Assembly: GCF_002943415.1 (NCBI RefSeq)
Contig: NZ_PTQZ01000013.1
Coordinates: forward strand, 1 to 15,510
Direction: 5' to 3'
Length of the DNA: 15,510 nucleotides
Source of the DNA: Amnimonas aquatica
GTDB taxonomy: Bacteria; Pseudomonadota; Gammaproteobacteria; Pseudomonadales; Moraxellaceae
Shown here: piece by piece, positions 1 through 14,891 of the stretch
How positions within the stretch are numbered: position 1 is the first letter of the stretch
How the letters are laid out: every line of letters begins with the position of its first letter
The notes under the pieces: generated by a model
What the model was told of the DNA's origin: nothing
The model's database searches: none
What the model saw: only the letters and a program-made list of their open reading frames with translations
Made by a program: the position numbers and the translations under genes

Positions 1-83
1 AGGGTGGTCTTGCCGTGGTCGACGTGACCGATGGTGCCGACATTCACGTGCGGCTTGTTGCGTTCAAACTTTGCCTTTGCCAT
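1..83 (-). CDS. tuf: Elongation factor Tu, N-terminal fragment (second tuf copy, cut by window edge)
   Basis: This is the first 27 codons of EF-Tu, the GTPase that carries aminoacyl-tRNA to the ribosomal A site. The visible protein starts [16 protein letters not shown] and continues into the P-loop GHVDHGKTT, the G1 motif of EF-Tu. The ATG at 83-81 is preceded by AGGAG with about 9 nt spacing. The rest of the gene lies beyond position 1. It follows fusA, as tufA does in the classical str operon, and a terminator-like hairpin (108-138) lies just upstream. The C-terminal end of another tuf gene, in the same orientation, is at the opposite end of the window, so the genome carries at least two tuf genes flanking this locus. 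Identity is certain; only the 5' end can be judged. Confidence 0.97.
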
Positions 84-107
84 TTTCTTTGGCTCCTCTA
101 TATGGGC

Positions 108-138
108 ATAAAACGGCCGGACCCTCGGGTCCGGCCGT
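108..138 (-). terminator. Intrinsic-terminator-like hairpin between fusA and tuf
   Basis: On the minus strand a perfect 12-nt inverted repeat (113-124 with 127-138, separated by only 2 nt, so about 11 bp with a 4-nt loop) is followed by TTTTAT. It starts 7 nt after the fusA stop codon. The plus-strand side has no T-tract, so it is oriented to act on str-operon transcription. Only about 25 nt separate it from the tuf ATG, which leaves room for the ribosome binding site but not for a separate promoter. It may therefore be a leaky terminator or a processing/stability hairpin. Confidence 0.75.
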
Positions 139-145
139 CATTCAC

Positions 146-2278
146 TTATTCGCCAGCGCTGCGCTTGGCGGTGTACTTGGTGATGATCGCGTCAGCGACG
201 TTCTTCGGGGTTTCGGCGTACTTGCCGAACTCCATGGAGAACGTGGCACGACCCTGCGACATCGAGCGCATGTCGGTGGCGTAGCCGAACATTTCCGACA
301 GCGGCACTTCGGCGCGGATGGCCTTGCCGCCACCCGGCAGGTCGTCCATGCCCTGCAGCGCGCCACGGCGACGGCTGAGGTCGCCCATGATGTCGCCCAT
401 GTAGTCTTCCGGCGTTTCCACCTCGACCTTCATGATCGGCTCAAGCAGGACCGGATTGGCATCCATGAAGCCCTTCTTGAAGCCCATGCTGGCCGCGATC
501 TTGAACGCCATTTCGTTCGAGTCGACGTCGTGGTAGGAGCCGTCGTACAGCGTGGCCTTGATACCCACGATCGGGTAGCCGGCGAGCACGCCGTTGGCCA
601 TCTGCTCCTGGATGCCCTTGTCGACAGCGCCGAAGTATTCCTTCGGCACGGTGCCGCCAACGACTTCCTCGACGAACTCGTAGTCCTTGCCTTCCTCGTT
701 GCCGTAGATCGGCTCGAGCTTGAGCAGCACGTGGCCGTACTGGCCGCGGCCACCGGACTGACGCACGAACTTGCCTTCGGCATCGACGGCCTTGCGGATG
801 GTTTCGCGGTAGGCCACCTGCGGCTTGCCGATGTTGGCCTCGACGCTGAACTCGCGACGCATGCGGTCGACGATGATGTCGAGATGCAGTTCGCCCATGC
901 CGGAGATGATGGTCTGACCGGATTCTTCGTCGGTGCGCACGCGGAAGGACGGGTCTTCCTTGGCGAGACGGCCGAGCGCGGTCGACATCTTTTCCTGGTC
1001 GGCCTTGGTCTTCGGCTCGACGGCCACCGAGATCACCGGCTCCGGGAACTCCATGCGCTCGAGGGTGATGATCTTGTTTTCGTCGCACAGGGTGTCACCG
1101 GTAGTGACATCCTTGAGGCCGACGCAGGCGGCGATGTCGCCGGCACGGATCTCGGTGATTTCCTCACGCTGGTTGGCGTGCATCTGGAGGATACGACCGA
1201 TGCGCTCCTTCTTGCCCTTGACCGGGTTCCAGACCGCGTCGCCCGACTTCAGCACGCCGGAGTAGCAGCGCACGAAGGTCAGGTTGCCGACGAACTTGTC
1301 GTTCATGATCTTGAACGCCAGCGCCGAGAAGGATTCGTCGTCCGAGGACTGACGCTCGCCTTCGCTCTCGTCCTTGTCGTCCAGGATGCCCTTGACCGGC
1401 GGCAGGTCGTTCGGCGCCGGCAGGTACTGGATGACGGCGTCGAGCATCTTCTGCACGCCCTTGTTCTTGAACGCGGTGCCGCACAGCATCGGGTGGATCT
1501 CGCCGGCCAGCGTACGGATGCGGATGGCCTGGTGGATCTGCTCTTCGCTGAGGTCGCCGTTCTCCAGGTACTCGTTCATGAGCTCTTCGGACGCTTCGGC
1601 GGCGGTCTCGACCAGGTTGGAGCGCCACTTCTCGCACTCGGCCTGGAGGTTGGCCGGGATGTCACGCTCTTCGAACTTCATGCCCTGCGAGGCTTCATCC
1701 CAGTAGATGGCCTTCATGGTGATGAGGTCGACGACACCCTCGAAGTTTTCTTCGGCACCGATCGGCACGACCAGCGGAACCGGGTTGCCACCCAGACGCA
1801 CCTTCATCTGCTCGACGACGCGGAAGAAGTTGGCACCGGTACGGTCCATCTTGTTCACGAAGGCGAGACGCGGCACCTTGTACTTGTTGGCCTGGCGCCA
1901 CACCGTTTCCGACTGCGGCTGCACGCCACCGACGGCGCAGTAGACCATGCAGGCGCCATCGAGCACGCGCATGGAGCGTTCGACTTCGATGGTGAAGTCG
2001 ACGTGACCCGGGGTGTCGATGATATTGATCTGGTGCTTGTCGAACTGGCTGGCCATGCCCGACCAGAAGCAGGTGGTGGCAGCGGACGTGATGGTGATGC
2101 CACGCTCCTGCTCCTGCTCCATCCAGTCCATGGTGGCGGCGCCGTCATGGACTTCACCGAGCTTGTGATTGACACCCGTGTAGAACAGGATGCGCTCGGT
2201 GGTCGTGGTCTTGCCGGCGTCGATGTGCGCCGAGATACCGATGTTGCGGTACCTGTTAAGCGGGGTAGTTCTTGCCAC
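146..2278 (-). CDS. fusA: Elongation factor G (EF-G)
   Basis: EF-G is the GTPase that drives ribosomal translocation and, with RRF, ribosome recycling. The 710-residue product is full length (E. coli EF-G is 704). It shows the G1 P-loop AHIDAGKT (residues 17-24), the switch region [13 protein letters not shown]3 DTPGH (about 88-92), G4 NKMD, and the domain IV-V signature stretches [10 protein letters not shown] and GSYHDVDS. The start is GTG at 2278, with GAGGAA six nt upstream; [14 protein letters not shown] aligns with the known EF-G N-terminus. It sits 21 nt after rpsG and is co-transcribed in the str operon (rpsL-rpsG-fusA-tuf). Nothing suggests a specialised paralogue: context and near-identity to housekeeping EF-G make this the main copy. 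Confidence 0.99.
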   Translation of the reverse strand: MARTTPLNRYRNIGISAHIDAGKTTTTERILFYTGVNHKLGEVHDGAATMDWMEQEQERGITITSAATTCFWSGMASQFDKHQINIIDTPGHVDFTIEVERSMRVLDGACMVYCAVGGVQPQSETVWRQANKYKVPRLAFVNKMDRTGANFFRVVEQMKVRLGGNPVPLVVPIGAEENFEGVVDLITMKAIYWDEASQGMKFEERDIPANLQAECEKWRSNLVETAAEASEELMNEYLENGDLSEEQIHQAIRIRTLAGEIHPMLCGTAFKNKGVQKMLDAVIQYLPAPNDLPPVKGILDDKDESEGERQSSDDESFSALAFKIMNDKFVGNLTFVRCYSGVLKSGDAVWNPVKGKKERIGRILQMHANQREEITEIRAGDIAACVGLKDVTTGDTLCDENKIITLERMEFPEPVISVAVEPKTKADQEKMSTALGRLAKEDPSFRVRTDEESGQTIISGMGELHLDIIVDRMRREFSVEANIGKPQVAYRETIRKAVDAEGKFVRQSGGRGQYGHVLLKLEPIYGNEEGKDYEFVEEVVGGTVPKEYFGAVDKGIQEQMANGVLAGYPIVGIKATLYDGSYHDVDSNEMAFKIAASMGFKKGFMDANPVLLEPIMKVEVETPEDYMGDIMGDLSRRRGALQGMDDLPGGGKAIRAEVPLSEMFGYATDMRSMSQGRATFSMEFGKYAETPKNVADAIITKYTAKRSAGE

Positions 2279-2299
2279 TGGAAATTCCTCGGGCCGGGA

Positions 2300-2770
2300 T
2301 TAGAAACGGTAGTGGGCGAAAGCCTTGTTGGCCTCAGCCATGCGATGCACGTCTTCGCGCTTCTTGATCGCAGCACCCTTGCCTTCAGCGGCATCGAGCA
2401 GCTCACCAGCCAGACGCAGCGCCATGGTCTTCTCGGAACGCTTGCGTGCGGAGTCCACCAGCCAGCGCATGGCCAGGGCAGTACGACGGGAGGGGCGTAC
2501 TTCCATGGGCACCTGGTAGGTGGCGCCACCGACGCGGCGGGCCTTCACTTCGACCATCGGGCGCAGCTTCTCGAGCACGGTCTCGAAGAACTCGACCGGG
2601 TTGCCCTTGTTCTTTTCCACGATGCGATCAAGCGCGCCGTAGACAATGGCTTCCGCGGTGGACTTCTTGCCCGACTCCATCACCTGGTTCATGAACTTGG
2701 CGAGGGTGGTGCTGCCGAACTTCGGATCCGGCAGGATTTCACGTGCTGCGACTACTCTTCTTCTTGGCAT
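2300..2770 (-). CDS. rpsG: 30S ribosomal protein S7
   Basis: S7 is a primary 16S rRNA binding protein that nucleates the 30S head, near the E site. The 156-residue product starts [20 protein letters not shown] and contains the family stretch [19 protein letters not shown] and the C-terminal [19 protein letters not shown]. It ends there, lacking the longer C-terminal tail of E. coli K-12 S7, which is usual for most bacteria. ATG at 2770 is preceded by AAAGG about 10 nt upstream, a modest ribosome binding site. The gene follows rpsL after an 81-nt gap and precedes fusA by 21 nt. In E. coli, S7 is the translational repressor of the str operon acting in the rpsL-rpsG gap; a hairpin that could serve this is noted separately. 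Confidence 0.99.
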   Translation of the reverse strand: MPRRRVVAAREILPDPKFGSTTLAKFMNQVMESGKKSTAEAIVYGALDRIVEKNKGNPVEFFETVLEKLRPMVEVKARRVGGATYQVPMEVRPSRRTALAMRWLVDSARKRSEKTMALRLAGELLDAAEGKGAAIKKREDVHRMAEANKAFAHYRF

Positions 2771-2867
2771 GATGCTATGAACCTTTCATTAAGCTTCAGG
2801 GTTGTCCGGGACTGACTCGACATGAGCGCCCGGCCTTACTGCGTCCGGAAATTACTTCTTCGGACGC
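2771..2867 (-). promoter_or_regulatory. rpsL-rpsG intercistronic region with hairpin over the rpsL stop (candidate S7 target)
   Basis: The arms GCGTCCG and CGGACGC (2861-2867 and 2841-2847) form a 7-bp perfect stem whose 13-nt loop contains the rpsL TAA stop. The remaining gap down to rpsG has no obvious promoter. In E. coli the equivalent gap is the S7 binding site that couples and represses rpsG translation. Position and length (81 nt) match, but the S7 contact sequence itself could not be confirmed, so the functional assignment is inference. Confidence 0.45.
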
Positions 2868-3226
2868 TTGGCACCGTACTTGGAGCGCGACTGCTTGCGG
2901 TCTTTCACGCCGGCGCAATCGAGCGAACCACGAACGGTGTGGTAACGCACACCCGGGAGGTCCTTGACACGACCGCCACGGATCAGGACCACGCTGTGCT
3001 CCTGCAGGTTGTGACCTTCACCGCCGATGTAGGAGCTGACTTCGAAACCCGAGGTCAGACGCACACGGCAGACCTTGCGGAGCGCCGAGTTCGGCTTCTT
3101 CGGGGTCGTGGTGTAGACGCGGGTGCAGACGCCGCGACGCTGCGGGCTGCCTTTCAGTGCCGGGACGCCGGACTTTTCGACCAGCGCCTGGCGACCCTTG
3201 CGGATCAATTGGTTGGTAGTTGCCAT
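2852..3226 (-). CDS. rpsL: 30S ribosomal protein S12
   Basis: S12 sits at the decoding centre and controls translational accuracy. The 124-residue length is the usual one, starting [14 protein letters not shown]. It contains the universally conserved stretches [18 protein letters not shown] and [13 protein letters not shown]. Lys43 and Lys88, the two residues most often substituted in streptomycin resistance, are both the wild-type lysine. ATG at 3226 was chosen over an upstream in-frame ATG at 3259 because the protein family begins here. A weak AAAGAG and a stronger GGGAG lie upstream. It is the first gene of the str operon, 130 nt after rpoC; that gap contains both a promoter and a terminator. 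The segment [13 protein letters not shown] looks more like beta/other gamma S12 than Xanthomonas S12. Confidence 0.99.
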   Translation of the reverse strand: MATTNQLIRKGRQALVEKSGVPALKGSPQRRGVCTRVYTTTPKKPNSALRKVCRVRLTSGFEVSSYIGGEGHNLQEHSVVLIRGGRVKDLPGVRYHTVRGSLDCAGVKDRKQSRSKYGAKRPKK

Positions 3227-3249
3227 AGTGGCTCTTTCTCTCCCGTTGT

Positions 3250-3299
3250 AAAAACGCAACCGAAAAAAGGGCCGGAAAGGCCCCTTTTTCAGGGTTGCG
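3250..3299 (-). terminator. rpoC terminator: nested hairpin with two U-tracts
   Basis: On the minus strand an outer 7-bp stem (3293-3299 with 3255-3261, CGCAACC/GGTTGCG) encloses one further G-C pair, a 2-nt bulge, and an inner stem of about 11 bp. The inner stem has GGGCC/GGCCC next to a 5-nt loop, then a G-U pair and five A-U pairs. A run of six T lies at 3268-3263, and a second run of five T (3254-3250) follows the outer stem. It lies about 58 nt after the rpoC stop and is the natural end of the rplKAJL-rpoBC transcription unit. The inner A/T-flanked hairpin could also act on plus-strand transcripts. The str promoter lies just upstream and overlaps it. Confidence 0.88.
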
Positions 3300-3329
3300 C
3301 ATTCTATGAGCAGCCGTCGCCCCCGTCAA
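3294..3329 (-). promoter_or_regulatory. Predicted sigma70 promoter of the str operon
   Basis: The minus strand carries TTGACG (3329-3324), a 17-nt spacer and TAGAAT (3306-3301). Each hexamer matches the sigma70 consensus at five of six positions, and the spacer length is optimal. The predicted start is near 3296-3294. The sequence between the -10 and the start is GCGC, a GC-rich discriminator typical of stringently controlled ribosomal promoters. It begins 28 nt downstream of the rpoC stop and would give an rpsL leader of about 68 nt. Confidence 0.82.
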
Positions 3330-3356
3330 GGAAGGCGCAGGCTGCCCGTTTTCGCC

Positions 3357-7562
<4,206 letters not shown>

Positions 7563-7589
7563 GGCAATTCTCCCAAAGCAACTTGTGGG

Positions 7590-7623
7590 GGTGGCGCCGC
7601 CGGCTCTCGACCGGGGCGCCACC
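7590..7623 (-). promoter_or_regulatory. Strong hairpin in the rpoB-rpoC intercistronic gap
   Basis: A 9-bp arm pair (7615-7623 with 7590-7598, GGTGGCGCC/GGCGCCACC) continues after a one-base bulge into a 4-bp CCGG/CCGG stem with a 7-nt loop. No U-tract follows on either strand, so it does not look like an intrinsic terminator. It starts 11 nt after the rpoB stop and ends 27 nt before the rpoC TTG codon. An RNA stability, processing or ribosome-spacing role is inference. Confidence 0.7.
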
Positions 7624-7634
7624 TCTCGTCAGGC

Positions 7635-11705
<4,071 letters not shown>

Positions 11706-11761
11706 CTGGGTCCTCAACTTGTGCTTGAGCCTCGTGAAAAGGCGTCACCTCAGTGTTGCAA

Positions 11762-11806
11762 AGTGACGGCCTGAGAAGCCGCATCCCGGCTGCTCAGGTC
11801 GTCACT
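11762..11806 (-). promoter_or_regulatory. Long hairpin in the rpoB leader, candidate RNase III processing site
   Basis: Three successive stem blocks pair across a 5-nt loop: AGTGACG/CGTCACT (7 bp), CTGAG/CTCAG (5 bp) and AGCCG/CGGCT (5 bp), with a 2x2 internal loop and a single mismatch between blocks. That gives about 17 bp in total. No U-tract follows, so it is not a terminator. In E. coli the rplL-rpoB spacer carries an RNase III cleavage hairpin downstream of the attenuator; this one has the same relative position. Structure is seen; cleavage is inference. Confidence 0.6.
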
Positions 11807-11851
11807 CGACACATCCGTCATGCATCAGGCCTGCGCCGGCCCGTCATAACG

Positions 11852-11884
11852 GAAAAAGGCCGGAGGCTCTACGAGCCTCCAGCC
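11852..11884 (-). terminator. rplL-rpoB intrinsic terminator / attenuator
   Basis: On the minus strand a 12-bp stem (11873-11884 with 11858-11869, containing one G-U pair) with a GTA loop is followed directly by TTTTT. It lies 42 nt after the rplL stop and about 150 nt before rpoB. In E. coli a partial terminator at this place lets only part of rplJL transcription reach rpoBC, setting the r-protein to polymerase ratio. No clear promoter is visible between this hairpin and rpoB, so readthrough is presumably needed. Confidence 0.9.
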
Positions 11885-11926
11885 GTGCAGCGCATCGGGC
11901 CATGCCCGCGTCGCATTGCCAAGTGA

Positions 11927-12301
11927 TTACTTGACTTCGACGGTCGCGCCAGCTTCTTCCAGCTTCTTCTTGATGTCGGCAGCCTCGTCCTTCGACACGG
12001 CTTCCTTGACGGCCTTCGGAGCGGCTTCGACCAGGTCCTTGGCTTCCTTCAGGCCCAGACCGGTCAGTTCGCGCACGACCTTGATGACGGCAACCTTGTT
12101 GCCACCGAAGCTGGTCATGACGACATTGAACTCGGTCTGCTCTTCGGCAGCGGCGGCGGCGCCGGCACCCGGAGCAGCGGCCACGGCCACGGCAGCGGCG
12201 GACACGCCGAACTTCTCTTCGATGGCGGTGATCAGTTCGACCAGCTCCAGAACAGTGTATTCGGCAACGGCATTAACGATATCTTCTTTGGACAGAGCCA
12301 T
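11927..12301 (-). CDS. rplL: 50S ribosomal protein L7/L12
   Basis: L7/L12 forms the multicopy flexible stalk that recruits and activates the GTPases IF2, EF-Tu and EF-G. The 124-residue protein has the N-terminal dimerisation domain ([20 protein letters not shown]), an Ala/Gly-rich hinge at about residues 37-52, and the C-terminal factor-binding domain with [20 protein letters not shown], ending [14 protein letters not shown] at 12301 has GGGAG seven nt upstream. It follows rplJ after 48 nt; L10 and L12 bind each other in a pentameric or heptameric complex. A strong attenuator follows 42 nt downstream. The C-terminal domain reads somewhat like betaproteobacterial L12. Confidence 0.99.
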   Translation of the reverse strand: MALSKEDIVNAVAEYTVLELVELITAIEEKFGVSAAAVAVAAAPGAGAAAAAEEQTEFNVVMTSFGGNKVAVIKVVRELTGLGLKEAKDLVEAAPKAVKEAVSKDEAADIKKKLEEAGATVEVK

Positions 12302-12349
12302 TTTCAGTCTCCCGATAGGGTTTCAATAGGTGTGGATTTCAAGCGGCGA

Positions 12350-12856
12350 TCAGGCGGCTTCTTTCTGTTCCTTCACCGACGTGAGCAGTCGGGCGAACTT
12401 CGAGATCGGGGCCTGGAGCACCGAAGCCAGCATGGTCAGGGCCTGCTCGCGGTTCGGCAGCTTGGCGACGACATCGATGTCCTTCGCGCCATAGAGCTTG
12501 CCGTCGATCGACAGGGCCTTCACGGCCAGCGGAGCCTTCGGATTGTCCTTCAGGAAGTCCTGGAAAATGCGGGCGGCAGCGCCCATGTCATTTTCGGACT
12601 GCGAAAGGGCAATGATCGTCGGACCGACAAAAGCGTCGGCCAGCACTTCGAACGAAGTGCCGGCAACCGCGCGACGCAGCAGCGTGTTGCGGACGACGCG
12701 CAGGTAGACGCCCTTGTCGCGGGCCTGGGTGCGCAGCTGGGTCAGCTGGCCCACGGTCAGGCCGCGGTAGTCGGCGACGACTGCAGCGAAAGCACCGGAA
12801 GCGGCCTTGTTCACCGCTTCGACGATCTCTTTCTTGTCTTCGAGTCGCAGAGTCAC
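12350..12856 (-). CDS. rplJ: 50S ribosomal protein L10
   Basis: L10 anchors L7/L12 dimers to the GTPase-associated centre of 23S rRNA, and the L10-L12 complex represses its own mRNA. The 168-residue product (E. coli 165) shows the N-terminal rRNA-binding domain with GVYLRVVRNTLLRRAV and DAFVGPTIIALS, and a C-terminal helix that docks L12. The start is GTG at 12856, with a near-perfect AAGGAGG five nt upstream, giving (M)TLRLEDKKEIVEAV. It is preceded by a 256-nt structured leader containing an L10-binding element, and followed by rplL. Confidence 0.99.
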   Translation of the reverse strand: MTLRLEDKKEIVEAVNKAASGAFAAVVADYRGLTVGQLTQLRTQARDKGVYLRVVRNTLLRRAVAGTSFEVLADAFVGPTIIALSQSENDMGAAARIFQDFLKDNPKAPLAVKALSIDGKLYGAKDIDVVAKLPNREQALTMLASVLQAPISKFARLLTSVKEQKEAA

Positions 12857-12880
12857 TGTAACCTCCTTAACTTAGTTTCA

Positions 12881-12901
12881 TCGGCGGCATGATGCCGCCG
12901 A
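12881..12901 (-). promoter_or_regulatory. Perfect hairpin just upstream of the rplJ ribosome binding site
   Basis: TCGGCGGCA and TGCCGCCGA form a perfect 9-bp stem with a 3-nt loop. It ends about 12 nt before the AAGGAGG of rplJ. There is no U-tract after it. It may insulate the ribosome binding site or be the partner structure switched by L10-L12 binding to the leader; this is inference from position. Confidence 0.6.
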
Positions 12902-12951
12902 CCCCATTTGCAGCTCGCGCTGCGCGCGGGGGTCACAGAGCTCTTCAGCTT

Positions 12952-13029
12952 GAAACCACACCGCGTCTGCCCAGGCTGTTGTTTTAAGCGGAGTCACCGG
13001 CTGGCCGGGCCCCGCGCCTGTGGTCTTTG
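12952..13029 (-). promoter_or_regulatory. L10 leader: predicted L10-(L12) binding element in the rplJ 5' leader
   Basis: The minus-strand sequence contains, in order, AAGACC-ACAGG-CGC, a GC-rich hairpin, CTTAA, GCCTG, and GCAGACG-CGGTG. As recalled, the E. coli L10 leader has the same succession (AAGACCGCAGG, hairpin, CTTAA, CCTGCG, TAGACGGTG). The basal helix AGACCACA/TGTGGTTT and the inner helix CAGGC/GCCTG can both form. In E. coli L10-(L12) binds this element to repress rplJL translation. A covariance-model match was not run. Confidence 0.8.
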
Positions 13030-13059
13030 ACGCTCGCCCGCGAACGGGCGATTTCAAAG
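13025..13059 (-). promoter_or_regulatory. UUCG-capped hairpin upstream of the L10 leader
   Basis: TCGCCCG-TTCG-CGGGCGA (13034-13051) is a perfect 7-bp stem with the very stable C(UUCG)G loop. An outer 6-bp helix CTTTGA/TCAAAG (13054-13059 with 13025-13030) extends it across a small internal loop. The outer helix shares AAAG with the basal helix of the L10 element, so the two cannot both be fully formed. A further perfect CGCCGCC/GGCGGCG palindrome lies just upstream (about 13074-13089). Confidence 0.6.
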
Positions 13060-13112
13060 TCCGGTGCGCCTGCGCCGCCAAGGCGGCGAGGACGCGAATC
13101 TTTCAGCCCCGC

Positions 13113-13808
13113 TCAGACCGCCAGGGTCGACAGGTCGATGGCCAGGCCCGGGCCCATCGTGGTCGACAGGGTGACCTTCTGCAGGTACACGCCCTTGCTG
13201 GTGGCCGGCTTGGCCTTCTTCAGGTCGGACACCAGCGCTTCGACGTTCTGGCGGATGGCATCGGCGGTGAAGCCGAGCTGGCCGACGGCGGCGTGGATGA
13301 TACCGCCCTTGTCAACGCGGTAACGCGCCTGACCGGCCTTGGCATTGCGCACGGCGCCTGCCACGTCCGGGGTCACGGTGCCGACCTTCGGGTTCGGCAT
13401 CAGGCCGCGGGGACCGAGCACGGTACCCAGCTTGCCGACCACGCGCATGGCGTCCGGCGAGGCGATGACGACATCAAAGTCGAGGTTGCCGGCCTGGATC
13501 GACTCGGCCAGGTCATCGAAACCGACGACGTCGGCACCGGCGGCCTTGGCGGCTTCGGCATTGGCGCCCTGGGCGAACACGGCGACACGCACGGTCTTGC
13601 CGGTGCCGGCGGGCAGCACGGTGGCGCCGCGGACGACCTGGTCGGACTTGCGCGGATCAATGCCGAGATTCACGGCGACATCGATCGATTCCTTGAACTT
13701 GGCCGGCGGCAGCTCGGACAGCAGGCCCACGGCCTCTTCGATGCTGTACAGCTTGCCCGGGACCAGCTTGGCCTTGATGGCGGCCTGACGCTTGCTCAGC
13801 TTTGCCAT
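13113..13808 (-). CDS. rplA: 50S ribosomal protein L1
   Basis: L1 forms the mobile stalk next to the ribosomal E site and, in E. coli, represses the rplKA mRNA. The 231-residue product (E. coli 234) contains the family signature [15 protein letters not shown] at about residues 130-145 and [15 protein letters not shown] further on, with the two-domain fold order expected. ATG at 13808 lies 2 nt after the rplK stop, and its AGGAG ribosome binding site lies within the rplK end, so the two genes are probably translationally coupled. It is followed by the long rplJ leader. Confidence 0.99.
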   Translation of the reverse strand: MAKLSKRQAAIKAKLVPGKLYSIEEAVGLLSELPPAKFKESIDVAVNLGIDPRKSDQVVRGATVLPAGTGKTVRVAVFAQGANAEAAKAAGADVVGFDDLAESIQAGNLDFDVVIASPDAMRVVGKLGTVLGPRGLMPNPKVGTVTPDVAGAVRNAKAGQARYRVDKGGIIHAAVGQLGFTADAIRQNVEALVSDLKKAKPATSKGVYLQKVTLSTTMGPGLAIDLSTLAV

Positions 13809-13810
13809 GA

Positions 13811-14242
13811 TCAGACTCCTTCCACATCCAGACCCATGGAGCGCGCCGAACCAGCGATGGTGCGCACGGCAGCATCCATGTCGGCAGCCGTCAGGTCAGG
13901 CTTCTTGAGGGTGGCGATTTCTTCCAGCTGGGCGCGGGTGACCTTGCCCACCTTCTGGCTGTTCGGACGCGGCGAGCCGCTCTTCAGGCCGGCGGCCTTC
14001 TTGAGCAGGAACGTGGCCGGCGGGGTCTTCATCACGAAGGTGAAGGAACGGTCGGAGTAGACGGTGATGACGACCGGGATCGGCTGGCCGACTTCCATCT
14101 TCTGCGTGGCGGCGTTGAAGGCCTTGCAGAATTCCATGATGTTCACGCCCTTCTGACCGAGAGCCGGACCGATGGGGGGCGACGGGTTTGCCTTGCCTGC
14201 AGGAACCTGCAGCTTGATGTAGGCATCAATCTTCTTTGCCAT
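13811..14242 (-). CDS. rplK: 50S ribosomal protein L11
   Basis: L11 organises the GTPase-associated region of 23S rRNA and is needed for RelA to sense uncharged tRNA in the stringent response. The 143-residue protein starts [20 protein letters not shown]. It has the N-terminal [20 protein letters not shown] segment (thiostrepton/micrococcin region) and the C-terminal rRNA-binding domain ending [13 protein letters not shown] at 14242 has GGAG six nt upstream; a start 13 codons earlier (14281) adds residues unlike the family and was rejected. It is the first r-protein gene after nusG, with a structured 100-nt leader. Confidence 0.99.
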   Translation of the reverse strand: MAKKIDAYIKLQVPAGKANPSPPIGPALGQKGVNIMEFCKAFNAATQKMEVGQPIPVVITVYSDRSFTFVMKTPPATFLLKKAAGLKSGSPRPNSQKVGKVTRAQLEEIATLKKPDLTAADMDAAVRTIAGSARSMGLDVEGV

Positions 14243-14253
14243 TTTCTGCTCCG

Positions 14254-14280
14254 TGGGTACAAGCGCCTCGCGGCTCCCCA
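14254..14280 (-). promoter_or_regulatory. Candidate L1 operator hairpin in the rplK leader
   Basis: TGGG/CCCA (14277-14280 with 14254-14257) can pair, separated by a strongly asymmetric internal loop (G versus TGTA) from a second short helix AGC-C-GC/GC-GCT capped by GAG. L1 is known to recognise two short helices around an asymmetric loop in 23S rRNA and in its own mRNA leader, which in E. coli lies just upstream of rplK. The location is right and the ribosome binding site follows within 10 nt. The exact L1 contact bases were not verified. Confidence 0.4.
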
Positions 14281-14289
14281 AGTTCAGCC

Positions 14290-14337
14290 ATGCGGCCTAT
14301 CCGCATGACGAAACGACACCTGCCTGCGCAGGCGTCG
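14290..14337 (-). promoter_or_regulatory. Two tandem hairpins between nusG and rplK
   Basis: The first hairpin, nearest nusG, pairs CGACGCCTG with CAGGTGTCG (9 bp with one G-U pair, 6-nt loop) and is followed by TTTCGT, a weak U-rich tail. The second pairs ATGCGG with CCGCAT around ATAGG (14290-14306). E. coli places the rplKA promoter in this gap, but no convincing -35/-10 pair was found here. The first hairpin could be a weak terminator or a processing site. Confidence 0.5.
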
Positions 14338-14344
14338 CGACACC

Positions 14345-14878
14345 TCAGACCTTTTCGACCTGGGTGAATTCGAGCTCGACCGGAGTCGAGCGACCGAAGA
14401 TCATCACCGCGACGCGGAGACGACTCTTCTCGTAGTTGACCTCTTCCACGGTGCCGTTGAAGTCCGCGAACGGACCGTCATTGACACGCACCACCTCGCC
14501 CGGCTCGAACAGCGTCTTCGGACGCGGCGCATCGACCGTGGTACGGATGCGGTTGAGAATGACATCGGCCTCGCGATCGGTGATCGGGGCCGGCTTGTCA
14601 GCCTTGCCGCCGATGAAGCCCATGACCTTCGGGCATTCCTTCACGAGATGCCAGGTGGCATCGTTCATTTCCATCTGGACCAGCACGTAGCCCGGGAAGA
14701 ACTTGCGCTCGGTCTTGCGCTTGACGCCGTTCTTCATTTCGACCACATCTTCGGTCGGCACCAGGATCTCGCCGAACTGGTCTTCCATGGCCGCCAGGCG
14801 GACACGCTCCTGGAGGGAACGCATGACCTGCTTTTCAAAGCCGGAATAGGCGTGCACAACGAACCAACGCATGCTCAC
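14345..14878 (-). CDS. nusG: Transcription termination/antitermination protein NusG
   Basis: NusG binds the RNA polymerase clamp, increases processivity, and links polymerase to Rho or to S10 of the leading ribosome. The product (175-177 residues; E. coli 181) has the NGN domain ([47 protein letters not shown]) and a C-terminal KOW domain ([19 protein letters not shown]). Two starts are possible. GTG at 14878 has GGGAGG six nt upstream and gives (M)SMRWFVV; ATG at 14872 has a 12-nt spacing. The GTG is preferred on spacing, with the ATG a close alternative. It begins 13 nt after the secE stop, the classical secE-nusG pair. The sequence lacks the internal insert seen in Xanthomonas NusG. Confidence 0.97.
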   Translation of the reverse strand: MSMRWFVVHAYSGFEKQVMRSLQERVRLAAMEDQFGEILVPTEDVVEMKNGVKRKTERKFFPGYVLVQMEMNDATWHLVKECPKVMGFIGGKADKPAPITDREADVILNRIRTTVDAPRPKTLFEPGEVVRVNDGPFADFNGTVEEVNYEKSRLRVAVMIFGRSTPVELEFTQVEKV

Positions 14879-14891
14879 TGATGGCCTCCCG

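Noticed and set aside
71..2815. A 914-codon plus-strand open frame opposite fusA and rpsG
   Set aside because: Same cause: it is in register with fusA and rpsG codons on the other strand and has the same low-complexity composition.
13050..13090. TTGGCG-17-TTTGAA upstream of the rplJ leader as a promoter
   Set aside because: The -10 matches the consensus at only three of six positions, and both hexamers are better explained as parts of hairpin stems.
13020..14060. A 346-codon plus-strand open frame opposite rplA and part of rplK
   Set aside because: It is antisense shadow of rplA in the same register; no domain or ribosome binding site supports it.
14243..14281. An rplK start 13 codons upstream (14281)
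   Set aside because: The added residues do not resemble L11, there is no good ribosome binding site, and it would cover the candidate L1 operator.
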